64,000 nucleotides of DNA, from positions 1,178,001 through 1,242,000 of the forward strand of contig JAPWJW010000001.1 of assembly GCA_028283825.1 (NCBI GenBank), written 5' to 3'. This stretch comes from Azospirillaceae bacterium. GTDB lineage: Bacteria > Pseudomonadota > Alphaproteobacteria > Azospirillales > Azospirillaceae. The notes beneath the pieces are model-generated. The model was not told the DNA's origin. It searched no databases and saw nothing but the letters and a program-made list of their open reading frames with translations. The position numbers were made by a program, and so were the translations under genes. The first letter of the stretch is position 1. Each line of letters begins with the position of its first letter. This document shows, piece after piece, positions 20,010 to 27,561 of this stretch.

Positions 20010-21107
20010 ATGGGAACCCGCGCGATCAAGGCCTGGACCCTGGTCCACAAATGGACCAGCCTGGTCTGCACCCTGTTCCTGTTCGTGCTGTGCCTGACCG
20101 GCCTGCCCTTGGTCTTCCATGAGGAGATCGACGGTTGGACCAACCCGCACGCCCTGCCGGATGTGCCCCCCGGCACGGGCATGAAAACCCTGGATCAGGC
20201 CCTGGCCACGGCATTGGCCAAATATCCCCAGGAAATTCCGCTTTATTTCAGTTTTGACGACGACCGGCCGGTGGTGAACGTCACCACCGGGCCCGATGTC
20301 GATGCCGGCCGCGCGCAGATGCACTTCCAGTCCATCGACCTGCGCACGGCCCAGCCGGTGCCCACCCCGCCGGAGGGTGGGGTCATGGCCGTCATCCTGC
20401 GCCTGCACGTGGACATGTTCGCCGGATTGCCCGGGGAGCTGTTCCTGGGCTTCATGGGCTTTCTGTTCGTGCTGTCCATCGTGTCCGGCGTGGTGGTCTA
20501 CGCCCCCTTCATGCGCAAGCTGGCCTTCGGCACCGTGCGCACCGCCCGCAGCGCACGGGTCAAGTGGCTGGATTGGCACAACCTTCTGGGCATCGTCACC
20601 CTGATGTGGGCGGCGGTGGTGGGCCTCACCGGTGTCATCAACACCCTGTCCACGCCCCTGGTGGACATCTGGCGGGCGGACCAGCTGGCCGCCCTGATCG
20701 CCCCTTACCAGGGCCAGCCGGTGCCGACCGACTATGTGTCGCTGCAGACGGCGGTGGACACCGCCATGACCGCCGCGCCCGGAACCCGGCCGCAGTTCGT
20801 GGCCTTCCCCGGCGTGCGCTTCAGCAGCCCGCACCACTATGCCGTCTGGCTGCGCGGCGCCACCCCCGCCACCCGCCAGTTGCTGACCCCCGCCCTGGTG
20901 GAGGCGGAGACGGGTCACCTCACCGTCATGGCCCGCATGCCCTGGTACATGCTGGCGCTGCGCCTGTCCCAGCCGCTGCACTTCGGCGACTACGGCGGCC
21001 TGCCGCTGAAGGTGTTGTGGGCCCTGCTGGACCTGGCCGCGCTGGTCATCCTGGGCAGCGGGCTTTACCTGTGGCTGGGCAAGCGCCGGGGAACGGCCAC
21101 AGCTTAA
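20010..21107 (+). CDS. PepSY-associated transmembrane protein (PiuB-like)
   Basis: A 365-residue inner-membrane protein. It starts with a helix typical of the family ([21 protein letters not shown]), has a periplasmic segment, then two or more helices around residues 150-220 ([41 protein letters not shown]), and ends with a final helix near 345. Members accompany TonB receptors and are thought to help reduce or release imported iron complexes or other ligands in the periplasm. The conserved His residues in LVHKW, RLHVD and DWHNLLG may bind haem, which is inference. It is 13 bases upstream of the YnfA-like gene and probably co-transcribed with it. Confidence 0.8.
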   Translation: MGTRAIKAWTLVHKWTSLVCTLFLFVLCLTGLPLVFHEEIDGWTNPHALPDVPPGTGMKTLDQALATALAKYPQEIPLYFSFDDDRPVVNVTTGPDVDAGRAQMHFQSIDLRTAQPVPTPPEGGVMAVILRLHVDMFAGLPGELFLGFMGFLFVLSIVSGVVVYAPFMRKLAFGTVRTARSARVKWLDWHNLLGIVTLMWAAVVGLTGVINTLSTPLVDIWRADQLAALIAPYQGQPVPTDYVSLQTAVDTAMTAAPGTRPQFVAFPGVRFSSPHHYAVWLRGATPATRQLLTPALVEAETGHLTVMARMPWYMLALRLSQPLHFGDYGGLPLKVLWALLDLAALVILGSGLYLWLGKRRGTATA

Positions 21108-21120
21108 GGGGCGGAAACGC

Positions 21121-21450
21121 ATGGGAACCATCCCCACCTACATCCTGGCGGCGTTCGCGGAGATCGGCGGCTGTTTTGCCTTTTGGGCTTGGGCGCGCCT
21201 GGGCCGGTCGCCGCTGTGGCTGCTGCCCGGTATGGTCAGCCTGGTCCTGTTCGCCTGGGTGCTGACCCGCATCGACGCCGACTTCGCCGGCCGCGCCTAT
21301 GCGGCCTACGGTGGCATCTACATCCTGGCGTCGCTGATCTGGATGTGGTCGGTCGAGGGCACCCGCCCTGATCGCTGGGACGCCATCGGGGCCGCCATCT
21401 GCCTCACCGGCGCGATGGTCATCCTGTTCGCGCCGCGCGGCGGGCATTGA
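21121..21450 (+). CDS. YnfA/UPF0060 family small membrane protein
   Basis: A 109-residue protein with four predicted membrane helices and the family signature [15 protein letters not shown] near the N-terminus, then [17 protein letters not shown] and [18 protein letters not shown]. It resembles four-helix SMR-type transporters, and some YnfA proteins are linked to cation or drug efflux. The length is normal for the family. It follows the PepSY gene closely and ends six bases before a converging gene. Confidence 0.88.
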   Translation: MGTIPTYILAAFAEIGGCFAFWAWARLGRSPLWLLPGMVSLVLFAWVLTRIDADFAGRAYAAYGGIYILASLIWMWSVEGTRPDRWDAIGAAICLTGAMVILFAPRGGH

Positions 21451-21456
21451 GGGAAT

Positions 21457-21891
21457 TCAGGCGCCCGGTTCCCGGCTCAACCGTCCCATCAGGCTCTCCG
21501 GCATGATGGGCACGGATGTGTGCTCCTGCGCGATGCGCCAGCCGCCGCCCTGGCGGACCAGCATCCAGCTCAACCGGTTCTGCATGGACCGCAGCTTGGC
21601 CCCCTCGGGCGACTTCGCGGTATAGGTCAGGACGGCGCTGAGACCGGCCGTATCGCCATCTCCACCGACAACGCGCACCTCCTCGGCGGCGACCGCCACC
21701 CGCTCGTCGCCCAGCGATCCCAGCCAGGCCTCGACTGAGGTGCGCCAAGCCGACCGATCCGGATAGGACCAGACATCCCAGGTGTCGAACACCACCACGT
21801 CATCGGCATAAAGCGCCAGCAGGGCGGCCGCGTCCTGGTCCCACACCGCCTGGCGATAGGCGTCCAGCACGGTCTTCACGTCCGGTTCCAT
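21457..21891 (-). CDS. NTF2-like/SnoaL-like domain protein
   Basis: A 144-residue protein of the nuclear-transport-factor-2 fold. The typical start VKTVLDAYRQAVWDQDAAALLALYADDVVVFDTW is followed by a long central sheet and the closing GGGWRIAQEHTSVP. Such proteins are ketosteroid-isomerase-like or stress-related. No catalytic residues can be assigned. It converges on the YnfA-like gene. Confidence 0.75.
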   Translation of the reverse strand: MEPDVKTVLDAYRQAVWDQDAAALLALYADDVVVFDTWDVWSYPDRSAWRTSVEAWLGSLGDERVAVAAEEVRVVGGDGDTAGLSAVLTYTAKSPEGAKLRSMQNRLSWMLVRQGGGWRIAQEHTSVPIMPESLMGRLSREPGA

Positions 21892-21932
21892 ATCGCACTT
21901 CCCAAGGGTTCACCTGCCATTGCGGGCCCGGT

Positions 21933-22721
21933 TCAATCCTGTCCGGTCAGGTCGAGATCATGAATGAAGGCCAGGGTGGCGAGGTCACGCGCCATGTGAC
22001 CCAATGCGGTTGGCAGACTGGCCCCCTGCTGGAATTCGATGAGGGCCTGGCTGAAGGAAGCGGTGAGCTGCGGGTGCCGCATCAGGTATGACCGACCGAC
22101 CGCTTCCGCCGCTTCCCGGCCCAGGGTTGCCATCGCGTATTCCAGCGGCTTTAGGCTGACCAGTTGGCGGGCGGCGATATCTGCCATGTTGCCGGCCGGA
22201 TCCCCGAACAGTGCGAAGAACGATAGGGCCAACGTTTCGATGGATGTCACGGCGTCATCAATGACGTCCTGGCGTGTCACCGCATCGGCGAAGTTCCATT
22301 CCATCCAACCAGGAGGGGACGTCAAATTTCCAATTTGACCACCGGCAACAATGGTCGGGCCGGAAGGTCTTGGGTCATGATTCCATGGTTTCGGGTGCCG
22401 CTTGTCCCACTCCGCAAGCTTTCGCGAGAGTACCATCGCGTGGATCCAGACAGCGGCCCGTTTTCCAGCGACATTGTTGTGGTCGGACTGGAATTGGATC
22501 GTGAAGGTGAGATCGTCGTCTGTTCGCTTCAGCGTGGGGCCGCTCTTGAGGAAGACGAACCCCTTTGATGCCAGGCGTTCCCCGATCTGCGCGCATGCGG
22601 CCAGGATGACATCCTTGGGTTTTTCGGCGGAATGGTCCGGTTGTGCCCGCGCCTTGGCGGCATCGGCCTTGTGCCGTGCCGTCGCATGGAGGGCTTCAAG
22701 GTGAGACTGCGACTTGGCCAT
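21933..22721 (-). CDS. Hypothetical protein
   Basis: A 262-residue protein I do not recognise. It has a charged Lys/Ala-rich N-terminus of about 35 residues, then an alpha/beta region with LASKGFVFLKSGPTLKR and LTFTIQFQSDHNNVAG. That region is reminiscent of DUF4304-type proteins, which recognise a feature as F-x-R-x2-K around a core sheet, but the match is weak. The rest is helical. There is no signal peptide or membrane segment. Base composition is lower in G+C than the neighbours, which suggests acquisition by transfer. It lies alone between the NTF2-like gene and the trpD2-like gene. Confidence 0.6.
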   Translation of the reverse strand: MAKSQSHLEALHATARHKADAAKARAQPDHSAEKPKDVILAACAQIGERLASKGFVFLKSGPTLKRTDDDLTFTIQFQSDHNNVAGKRAAVWIHAMVLSRKLAEWDKRHPKPWNHDPRPSGPTIVAGGQIGNLTSPPGWMEWNFADAVTRQDVIDDAVTSIETLALSFFALFGDPAGNMADIAARQLVSLKPLEYAMATLGREAAEAVGRSYLMRHPQLTASFSQALIEFQQGASLPTALGHMARDLATLAFIHDLDLTGQD

Positions 22722-22761
22722 ATGGGACGACGCTCATGTCGGGGGGATTATGGCGGTGGGA

Positions 22762-23739
22762 TCAGCCGTTGATGGATTTGCGTCCCGCCCAAACCTCCGC
22801 CGCCACCCGGTCCGCCGTCGCCGCGTCCTCCGCCAGCCCTAGCGCCAGCACGCCCAGGGTGATGGTGGCGACCACGGTGGCGGTCTCGGCCTCCAGGCCG
22901 GGCTCGCCACGCCAGACCTTGAGCAGGCCCTGCGACGTCGCCTTGGTGTCGGTCAGGGCAGGCAGGGGCAGTTCGCGGGCGGCGGCGCCCACCTGGACGT
23001 AGGCCGTGGTGGGTTTGGCGGGGTTGCGCTCCACTTCGCCGCCGCCGCCCTTGACCACCACAAGGCGGGGGCGGCCCATGCGCTGGGCCACGTTCAGGTG
23101 CAGGTCGATGTAGGGCGGGTGGAAGACGCCGTCCACGGCGGCCGGTGTGTCGAACGGGTCCAGCAGGCGGCAGACGGTGTTGATGGGGCTGCGCAGGCCC
23201 AGCAGGTGGCGCAGGTTCAGCAGGCGGTCCAACGCCGGGCTCATGGCCGACAGCGGCAGGTAGGCGAAGCCGGTCTCCGCCAGCAAGCCTTGCGCATCGG
23301 TGCGGCTGGTGGCCGGGCGCAGGCCCAGTTCGGCCAGGGCGTCGGGCACGTCGCGGCCCTGGGTGAAGGCGTTGCTGCCGTGCATGATCACCCGGTGCCC
23401 CGCTTGCGCCAGCGCCAGGGCCGACAGCAGGAACCAGGGCTCATCCCGGGTGCGGCCGGCGCCATAGGACGGCCAGTCCAGGTCGGCCATGCCTTTGACC
23501 GCGCCGTCATCCAGGCCGGCGGCCGCGCGCGCGGCCTCCACCAAGCCTGCGATCTCATCCGGGTCCTCACCGCGATAGCGCAGCAGCATGAGGAAGGCAC
23601 CCACCTGGTGGGGGTCGGCCTCGCCGTTCAGCACCATGCCCAGGGCCGTCCGCGCCTCCTCCCGTGTCAGGGAGCGGGAACGGCCGGGGCCGCGCCCCAA
23701 GGTGCGGACATATTGGGCGAAGATGTGTTCGTCAGGCAT
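22762..23739 (-). CDS. TrpD2/YbiB-like glycosyl (phosphoribosyl) transferase family protein
   Basis: A 325-residue protein related to anthranilate phosphoribosyltransferase. The N-terminal helical domain (LTREEARTALGMVLNGEADPHQVGAFLMLLRYRGE) is followed by the alpha/beta domain containing RVIMHGSNAF and LGLRSPINTVCRLLDP. The phosphoribosyl-diphosphate glycine-rich signature of true TrpD is altered, as in YbiB, which binds nucleic acid. The ATG at 23739 has TGAGG upstream and is preferred to a TTG at 23754. It follows cobA in the nitrate operon, a common arrangement, but its role there is unknown. Confidence 0.8.
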   Translation of the reverse strand: MPDEHIFAQYVRTLGRGPGRSRSLTREEARTALGMVLNGEADPHQVGAFLMLLRYRGEDPDEIAGLVEAARAAAGLDDGAVKGMADLDWPSYGAGRTRDEPWFLLSALALAQAGHRVIMHGSNAFTQGRDVPDALAELGLRPATSRTDAQGLLAETGFAYLPLSAMSPALDRLLNLRHLLGLRSPINTVCRLLDPFDTPAAVDGVFHPPYIDLHLNVAQRMGRPRLVVVKGGGGEVERNPAKPTTAYVQVGAAARELPLPALTDTKATSQGLLKVWRGEPGLEAETATVVATITLGVLALGLAEDAATADRVAAEVWAGRKSING

Positions 23740-23758
23740 GGGCCTCAGGCTCAACTCG

Positions 23759-24550
23759 TCATGCGGCGCGGGTGCGCAATTCGATCAGCGCCAACTCTAC
23801 CGCCTCCCGCCGCCGCAACGCCACTACCCGTCCCACCAGTACCAGGGTGGGGCCGGTGACATTCGCCGCCGTCACCACCGCCGCGATGTCGGCCAGGGTG
23901 CCGGGCAGGCGGCGTTCGGTCGCCAGCGTGGCGTTCTCCACCGCGATGGCGGGGGTGGCGGGGCTCACTCCGGCGGCCAGCAATTGCCGTGTCACAGCGG
24001 CCAGCGTGCGGCTGCCCATATAGATGGCGATGGTGCCGTCGCAGGCGGCCAGGGCGTTCCAGTCGTGGGGGGGCAGGACCTCATCCGCGCCATGCCCGGT
24101 GATGAAGTGCAGGCTGCAGCTGTAACCGCGCTGGGTCAGCGGCATGGCCATGCTGGCGGCGGCGGCACAGGCGACGGTGATGCCGGGCACCACCTCCGCC
24201 GGGACGCCGGCGGCCTCCAGTGCGGCCAGTTCCTCGCCGGCGCGGCCGAACACCATGGGGTCGCCGCCCTTCAGGCGCACGACGTGCGATCCCGCCTGGG
24301 CATGGCTGACGATCAGGCGGTTGATGGCCGCCTGGCTCATCGCGTGCTGGCCGCAACGCTTGCCCACGTCGATGCGCCGGGCATGGGCCGGCGCCAGGTC
24401 CAGGATGCGCGGGTCCACCAGCTTGTCGTATAGCACCACGTCGGCGGCCTCTATCCGGCGCAGGGCCTTGAGGGTCAGCAATTCCGGATCGCCGGGGCCG
24501 GCACCCACCAGGCTGGCACGGCCGGTGGTGTCACGCGTTGGCATGGACAT
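23759..24550 (-). CDS. cobA: Uroporphyrinogen-III C-methyltransferase (siroheme branch)
   Basis: A 263-residue SUMT that methylates uroporphyrinogen III twice with S-adenosylmethionine to give precorrin-2. The family blocks are clear: VGAGPGDPELLTLKALR (residues 16-32), VRLKGGDPMVFGRAGEE (about 90-106), VVPGITVACAAAAS and the C-terminal TGPTLVLVGRVV. It lacks the CysG oxidase/chelatase domain. It overlaps the end of nasA by 20 bases, so it is part of the nitrate operon and supplies siroheme precursor for NirB. Confidence 0.92.
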   Translation of the reverse strand: MSMPTRDTTGRASLVGAGPGDPELLTLKALRRIEAADVVLYDKLVDPRILDLAPAHARRIDVGKRCGQHAMSQAAINRLIVSHAQAGSHVVRLKGGDPMVFGRAGEELAALEAAGVPAEVVPGITVACAAAASMAMPLTQRGYSCSLHFITGHGADEVLPPHDWNALAACDGTIAIYMGSRTLAAVTRQLLAAGVSPATPAIAVENATLATERRLPGTLADIAAVVTAANVTGPTLVLVGRVVALRRREAVELALIELRTRAA

Positions 24551-27224
24551 CGCGCAGGATCTCCTTCAGTTCCGGGATGCAGGATCCGCAGTTGGTGCCG
24601 GCCTTGAGACAAGCGCCGATTTCCTCCACCGTCGTCAGGCGTCGGGTGACGATGGCGTCGCGGATGGTGGTCAGGCCGACGGAGAAGCAGGCGCAGACGG
24701 TGCGGCCGGTGGCGGCGACGCCGGGCGCGGGGCGGCCGGACAGCAGGCTGGGGCGGGCGGTGTCGGTCACCACCTCGCCCAACAGGGCGGCCACCACCTC
24801 GCGCGCCGGCAGGCTGGCCGCCGGGCTGGTGGCCAGGAACAGGCAGGCCTCCAGCCGGCCATCCACCAGGATGGCGACACGCAGGGTGCCGCGCCCGGCA
24901 TCGGTCAATTGCAGCCACTCCGCCCCGCGCGGCGGGTGCAGCAACCCCTCCACCAGCGGCGTCAGGGCGGCCCCGTCGGGCAGGGGATCGCTGCCCACCA
25001 ATTCGAAGGCGTGGCCGTTGGACAACGGCACGCGCGCCCAATAGCCCACACCCTGCGGCCGCACGGATTGGCGGTGCAGCAGCAGGCCGCGCCAGGCGAT
25101 TGGTACGGCGGTCGCCCGCACCGCCGTCAGCTTCAGTTCCGGCTGGCCGGAGACGGGGTCCAGGGCAGCGTTGACCAAGCGCCCGGTGGGGCCGGCGGAG
25201 CAGAACTCATCCGTCCAATGCATGGGCAGGAACAGTTCGCCCACCCGCTGGCCGGCATCCAGGGTGGCGCGGACCGTGGTGGCGGCATGGACGCTTTCGA
25301 TGCGCACCAGGTCGCCGTCGGCCACGCCCAGCCGGGCGGCGTCGGCGGGGGAAAGGGCCACGCGCGGCTCCCCCGTATGGGCCAGCAGGCGGGGCACCCG
25401 GCCGGTGCGGGTCATGGTGTGCCACTGGTCGCGGATGCGGCCGGTGTTCAGCAGCAGGGGATAGGCCGGATCGGTACGGGTGGCGGGCTCACGGAAGGGT
25501 GTGGGCACGAGGCGGCCCCGGCCGGTGGGCGTGGTGAAACCGCCCTGGCCGAACAGACGCCCGCCCTCATCCCCGGCCCAGCGCACGGGCCAGCGCACCG
25601 GCGCCAATGCGTCGTATTGCCCGTCGGTCAGCATGGCCAGGCCGCTGATGTCGAACGGGCGGCTGCCGTTGTTCTCGAACCCCGACAGGGCCGCATGCTC
25701 GCGGAACACCGCCGCTGGTGTGGCCCAGGAGAACGCCTGCTTCCAGCCCATGCGCTGACCGACGGCGGCCAGCACGCGCCAGTCGGCCCGCGCTTCGCCC
25801 GGGGCGGTGCGGAAGGGGCGCTGACGGCTGATGACCCGTTCGGAATTGGTGACGGTGCCGTCACGCTCCCCCCAGCCGGCGGCCGGCAGCACCACGTCGG
25901 CCAGGGCGGTGGTGTCGGTGGGCCAGCAGTCGGAGACGACGACGAAGGGGCAGGTGCGCAACGCCTCGCGCACGCGGTCGGCCCGGGGCAGGCTGTCGGC
26001 CGGGTTGGTGGCCATGATCCAGACGGCCTTCACCCGCCCGTCCAGGATGGCGTCGAACAGCTCCACCGCCTTCAGGCCCGGCTTGGTCGCCAGGTTGGGC
26101 GCCCCCCAGAAGCGGCGCACGCGGTCGATGGCATCCGGCTGGTCGAAACGCATATGGGCGGCCAGCTGGTTGGCCAGGCCGCCGACCTCGCGCCCGCCCA
26201 TGGCGTTGGGCTGGCCGGTGATGGAAAACGGGCCGCAGCCGGGCTTGCCGATGCGGCCCGTCGCCAGGTGGCAGTTGATGATGGCATTGACCTTGTCGGT
26301 GCCCGCCGATGACTGGTTGACCCCCTGGGAATAGACCGTGACGACGCGCGGCGTGGCGGCGAACCAGTCGTAGAACCGGGCCAGGTCGGCCGGGTCCAGA
26401 CCGGTGACTTCCGCCGTGTGCTCCGCCCCCTCGCGCGCGGCGGTCAGGGCGGCGTCGAAGCCTTCGGTGTGCGCGGCCAGCCAGGTCTGGTCCAGCCGGT
26501 CCTTTTCCGCCAGATGGGCCAGCAGGCCGTTGAACAGGGCGACGTCCGTGCCGGGCCGCACCGCCAGGTGCAAATCGGCATCCTCGCAGGTGGCGGTGCG
26601 GCGGGGGTCGATGGCGACGATGCGGATGGGGCGCTTGGCCTTGGCGGCCAGCAGGCGCTGGTGCAGCACCGGGTGGCACCAGGCGGAATTGCTGCCCACC
26701 AGCACCACCAGATCCGCCTGTTCCAGATCTTCGTACGTGCCCGGCACCACGTCGGCACCGAAGGCGCGGATGTGACCGGCGACGGAGGAGGCCATGCACA
26801 GCCGGGAATTGGTGTCGATGTTGGCGCTGCCGATGAAGCCCTTCATCAGCTTGTTGGCGACGTAATAATCCTCCGTCAGGCATTGGCCGCTGACATAGAA
26901 GGCGACGCTGTCGGGGCCATGTTCGGCGATGGTGGCCCGGAAGCGGTTCGCCACCAGATCCAACGCCTGGCCCCAGTCGGCGGGCCGCCCGTCGACCAGG
27001 GGGCGGGTCAGGCGCTCCCCATCCTTCAGGGTTTCGGCCAGGGCCGATCCTTTGGAACAGAGGCGCCCGCGGTTGGCCGGGTGCAGCAGGTCGCCGGCCA
27101 CCGTGCCGTCCGACCGGGCGACCACGCCGCAACCCACGCCGCAATAGGGGCAGGTGGAACGGACGCCGCCCGGCGGTGGCCCTCGATCGGCCGGCGCCCT
27201 GTCGTGGACCGCGCCCTCCGGCAT
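24531..27224 (-). CDS. nasA: Assimilatory nitrate reductase catalytic subunit
   Basis: An 897-residue cytoplasmic molybdopterin enzyme that reduces nitrate to nitrite. An N-terminal [4Fe-4S] site (CPYCGVGCG ... LCSKG, residues about 24-57) is followed by Mo-bis-MGD domains with GSANIDTNSRLCMASSVAG and GTATCEDADLHLAVRPGTD-type blocks. A MoCo-binding C-terminal domain and an extra C-terminal BFD-like [2Fe-2S] domain (CACFSVGLTTIRDAIV ... GTNCGSCIPELKEIL) complete it. The BFD domain probably takes electrons from NAD(P)H- or ferredoxin-linked partners. The ATG at 27224 overlaps the nirD stop as TGATG, which shows translational coupling. Confidence 0.95.
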   Translation of the reverse strand: MPEGAVHDRAPADRGPPPGGVRSTCPYCGVGCGVVARSDGTVAGDLLHPANRGRLCSKGSALAETLKDGERLTRPLVDGRPADWGQALDLVANRFRATIAEHGPDSVAFYVSGQCLTEDYYVANKLMKGFIGSANIDTNSRLCMASSVAGHIRAFGADVVPGTYEDLEQADLVVLVGSNSAWCHPVLHQRLLAAKAKRPIRIVAIDPRRTATCEDADLHLAVRPGTDVALFNGLLAHLAEKDRLDQTWLAAHTEGFDAALTAAREGAEHTAEVTGLDPADLARFYDWFAATPRVVTVYSQGVNQSSAGTDKVNAIINCHLATGRIGKPGCGPFSITGQPNAMGGREVGGLANQLAAHMRFDQPDAIDRVRRFWGAPNLATKPGLKAVELFDAILDGRVKAVWIMATNPADSLPRADRVREALRTCPFVVVSDCWPTDTTALADVVLPAAGWGERDGTVTNSERVISRQRPFRTAPGEARADWRVLAAVGQRMGWKQAFSWATPAAVFREHAALSGFENNGSRPFDISGLAMLTDGQYDALAPVRWPVRWAGDEGGRLFGQGGFTTPTGRGRLVPTPFREPATRTDPAYPLLLNTGRIRDQWHTMTRTGRVPRLLAHTGEPRVALSPADAARLGVADGDLVRIESVHAATTVRATLDAGQRVGELFLPMHWTDEFCSAGPTGRLVNAALDPVSGQPELKLTAVRATAVPIAWRGLLLHRQSVRPQGVGYWARVPLSNGHAFELVGSDPLPDGAALTPLVEGLLHPPRGAEWLQLTDAGRGTLRVAILVDGRLEACLFLATSPAASLPAREVVAALLGEVVTDTARPSLLSGRPAPGVAATGRTVCACFSVGLTTIRDAIVTRRLTTVEEIGACLKAGTNCGSCIPELKEILRDVHANA

Positions 27225-27559
27225 CACGCCACCATCTGGATCAGGATGTGGCTGTCCTGCACCCGCACGGGGACGCGGTTGGCACAGCCCTCATCCGGTT
27301 CGCGGGCCCGGCCGCTGTCCAAATCGATCACCCAGTTGTGCAGGGGGCAGGTGACGGCATGGCCGTGCACCGTGCCCTGCGACAGCGGCCCGCCCTTGTG
27401 CGGGCAACGGTCGTACAGGGCGAAGACGGCGTCGTCCAGGGTGCGGAAGATGGCGATGTCGCCCCGGGGGGTGGCGACCACGCGCGCGCCCTGGCGCGGG
27501 ATGTCCGCCACCACGCCCACGTCCACCCAGCGGTTTTCGATACCAACGCTGTCCATCAT
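27224..27559 (-). CDS. nirD: Nitrite reductase [NAD(P)H] small subunit
   Basis: A 111-residue Rieske-fold subunit of the assimilatory NADH nitrite reductase. Here the cluster ligands are complete: Cys52-His54 (CPHKGG) and Cys71-His74 (CPLHNW). This is the [2Fe-2S]-carrying type rather than the ligand-less enteric NirD. The ATG at 27559 has GGAG at a proper distance; the GTG at 27565 overlaps the nirB stop. It lies between nirB and nasA in one operon and works with NirB to reduce nitrite to ammonium. Confidence 0.93.
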   Translation of the reverse strand: MMDSVGIENRWVDVGVVADIPRQGARVVATPRGDIAIFRTLDDAVFALYDRCPHKGGPLSQGTVHGHAVTCPLHNWVIDLDSGRAREPDEGCANRVPVRVQDSHILIQMVA

Positions 27560-27561
27560 CG

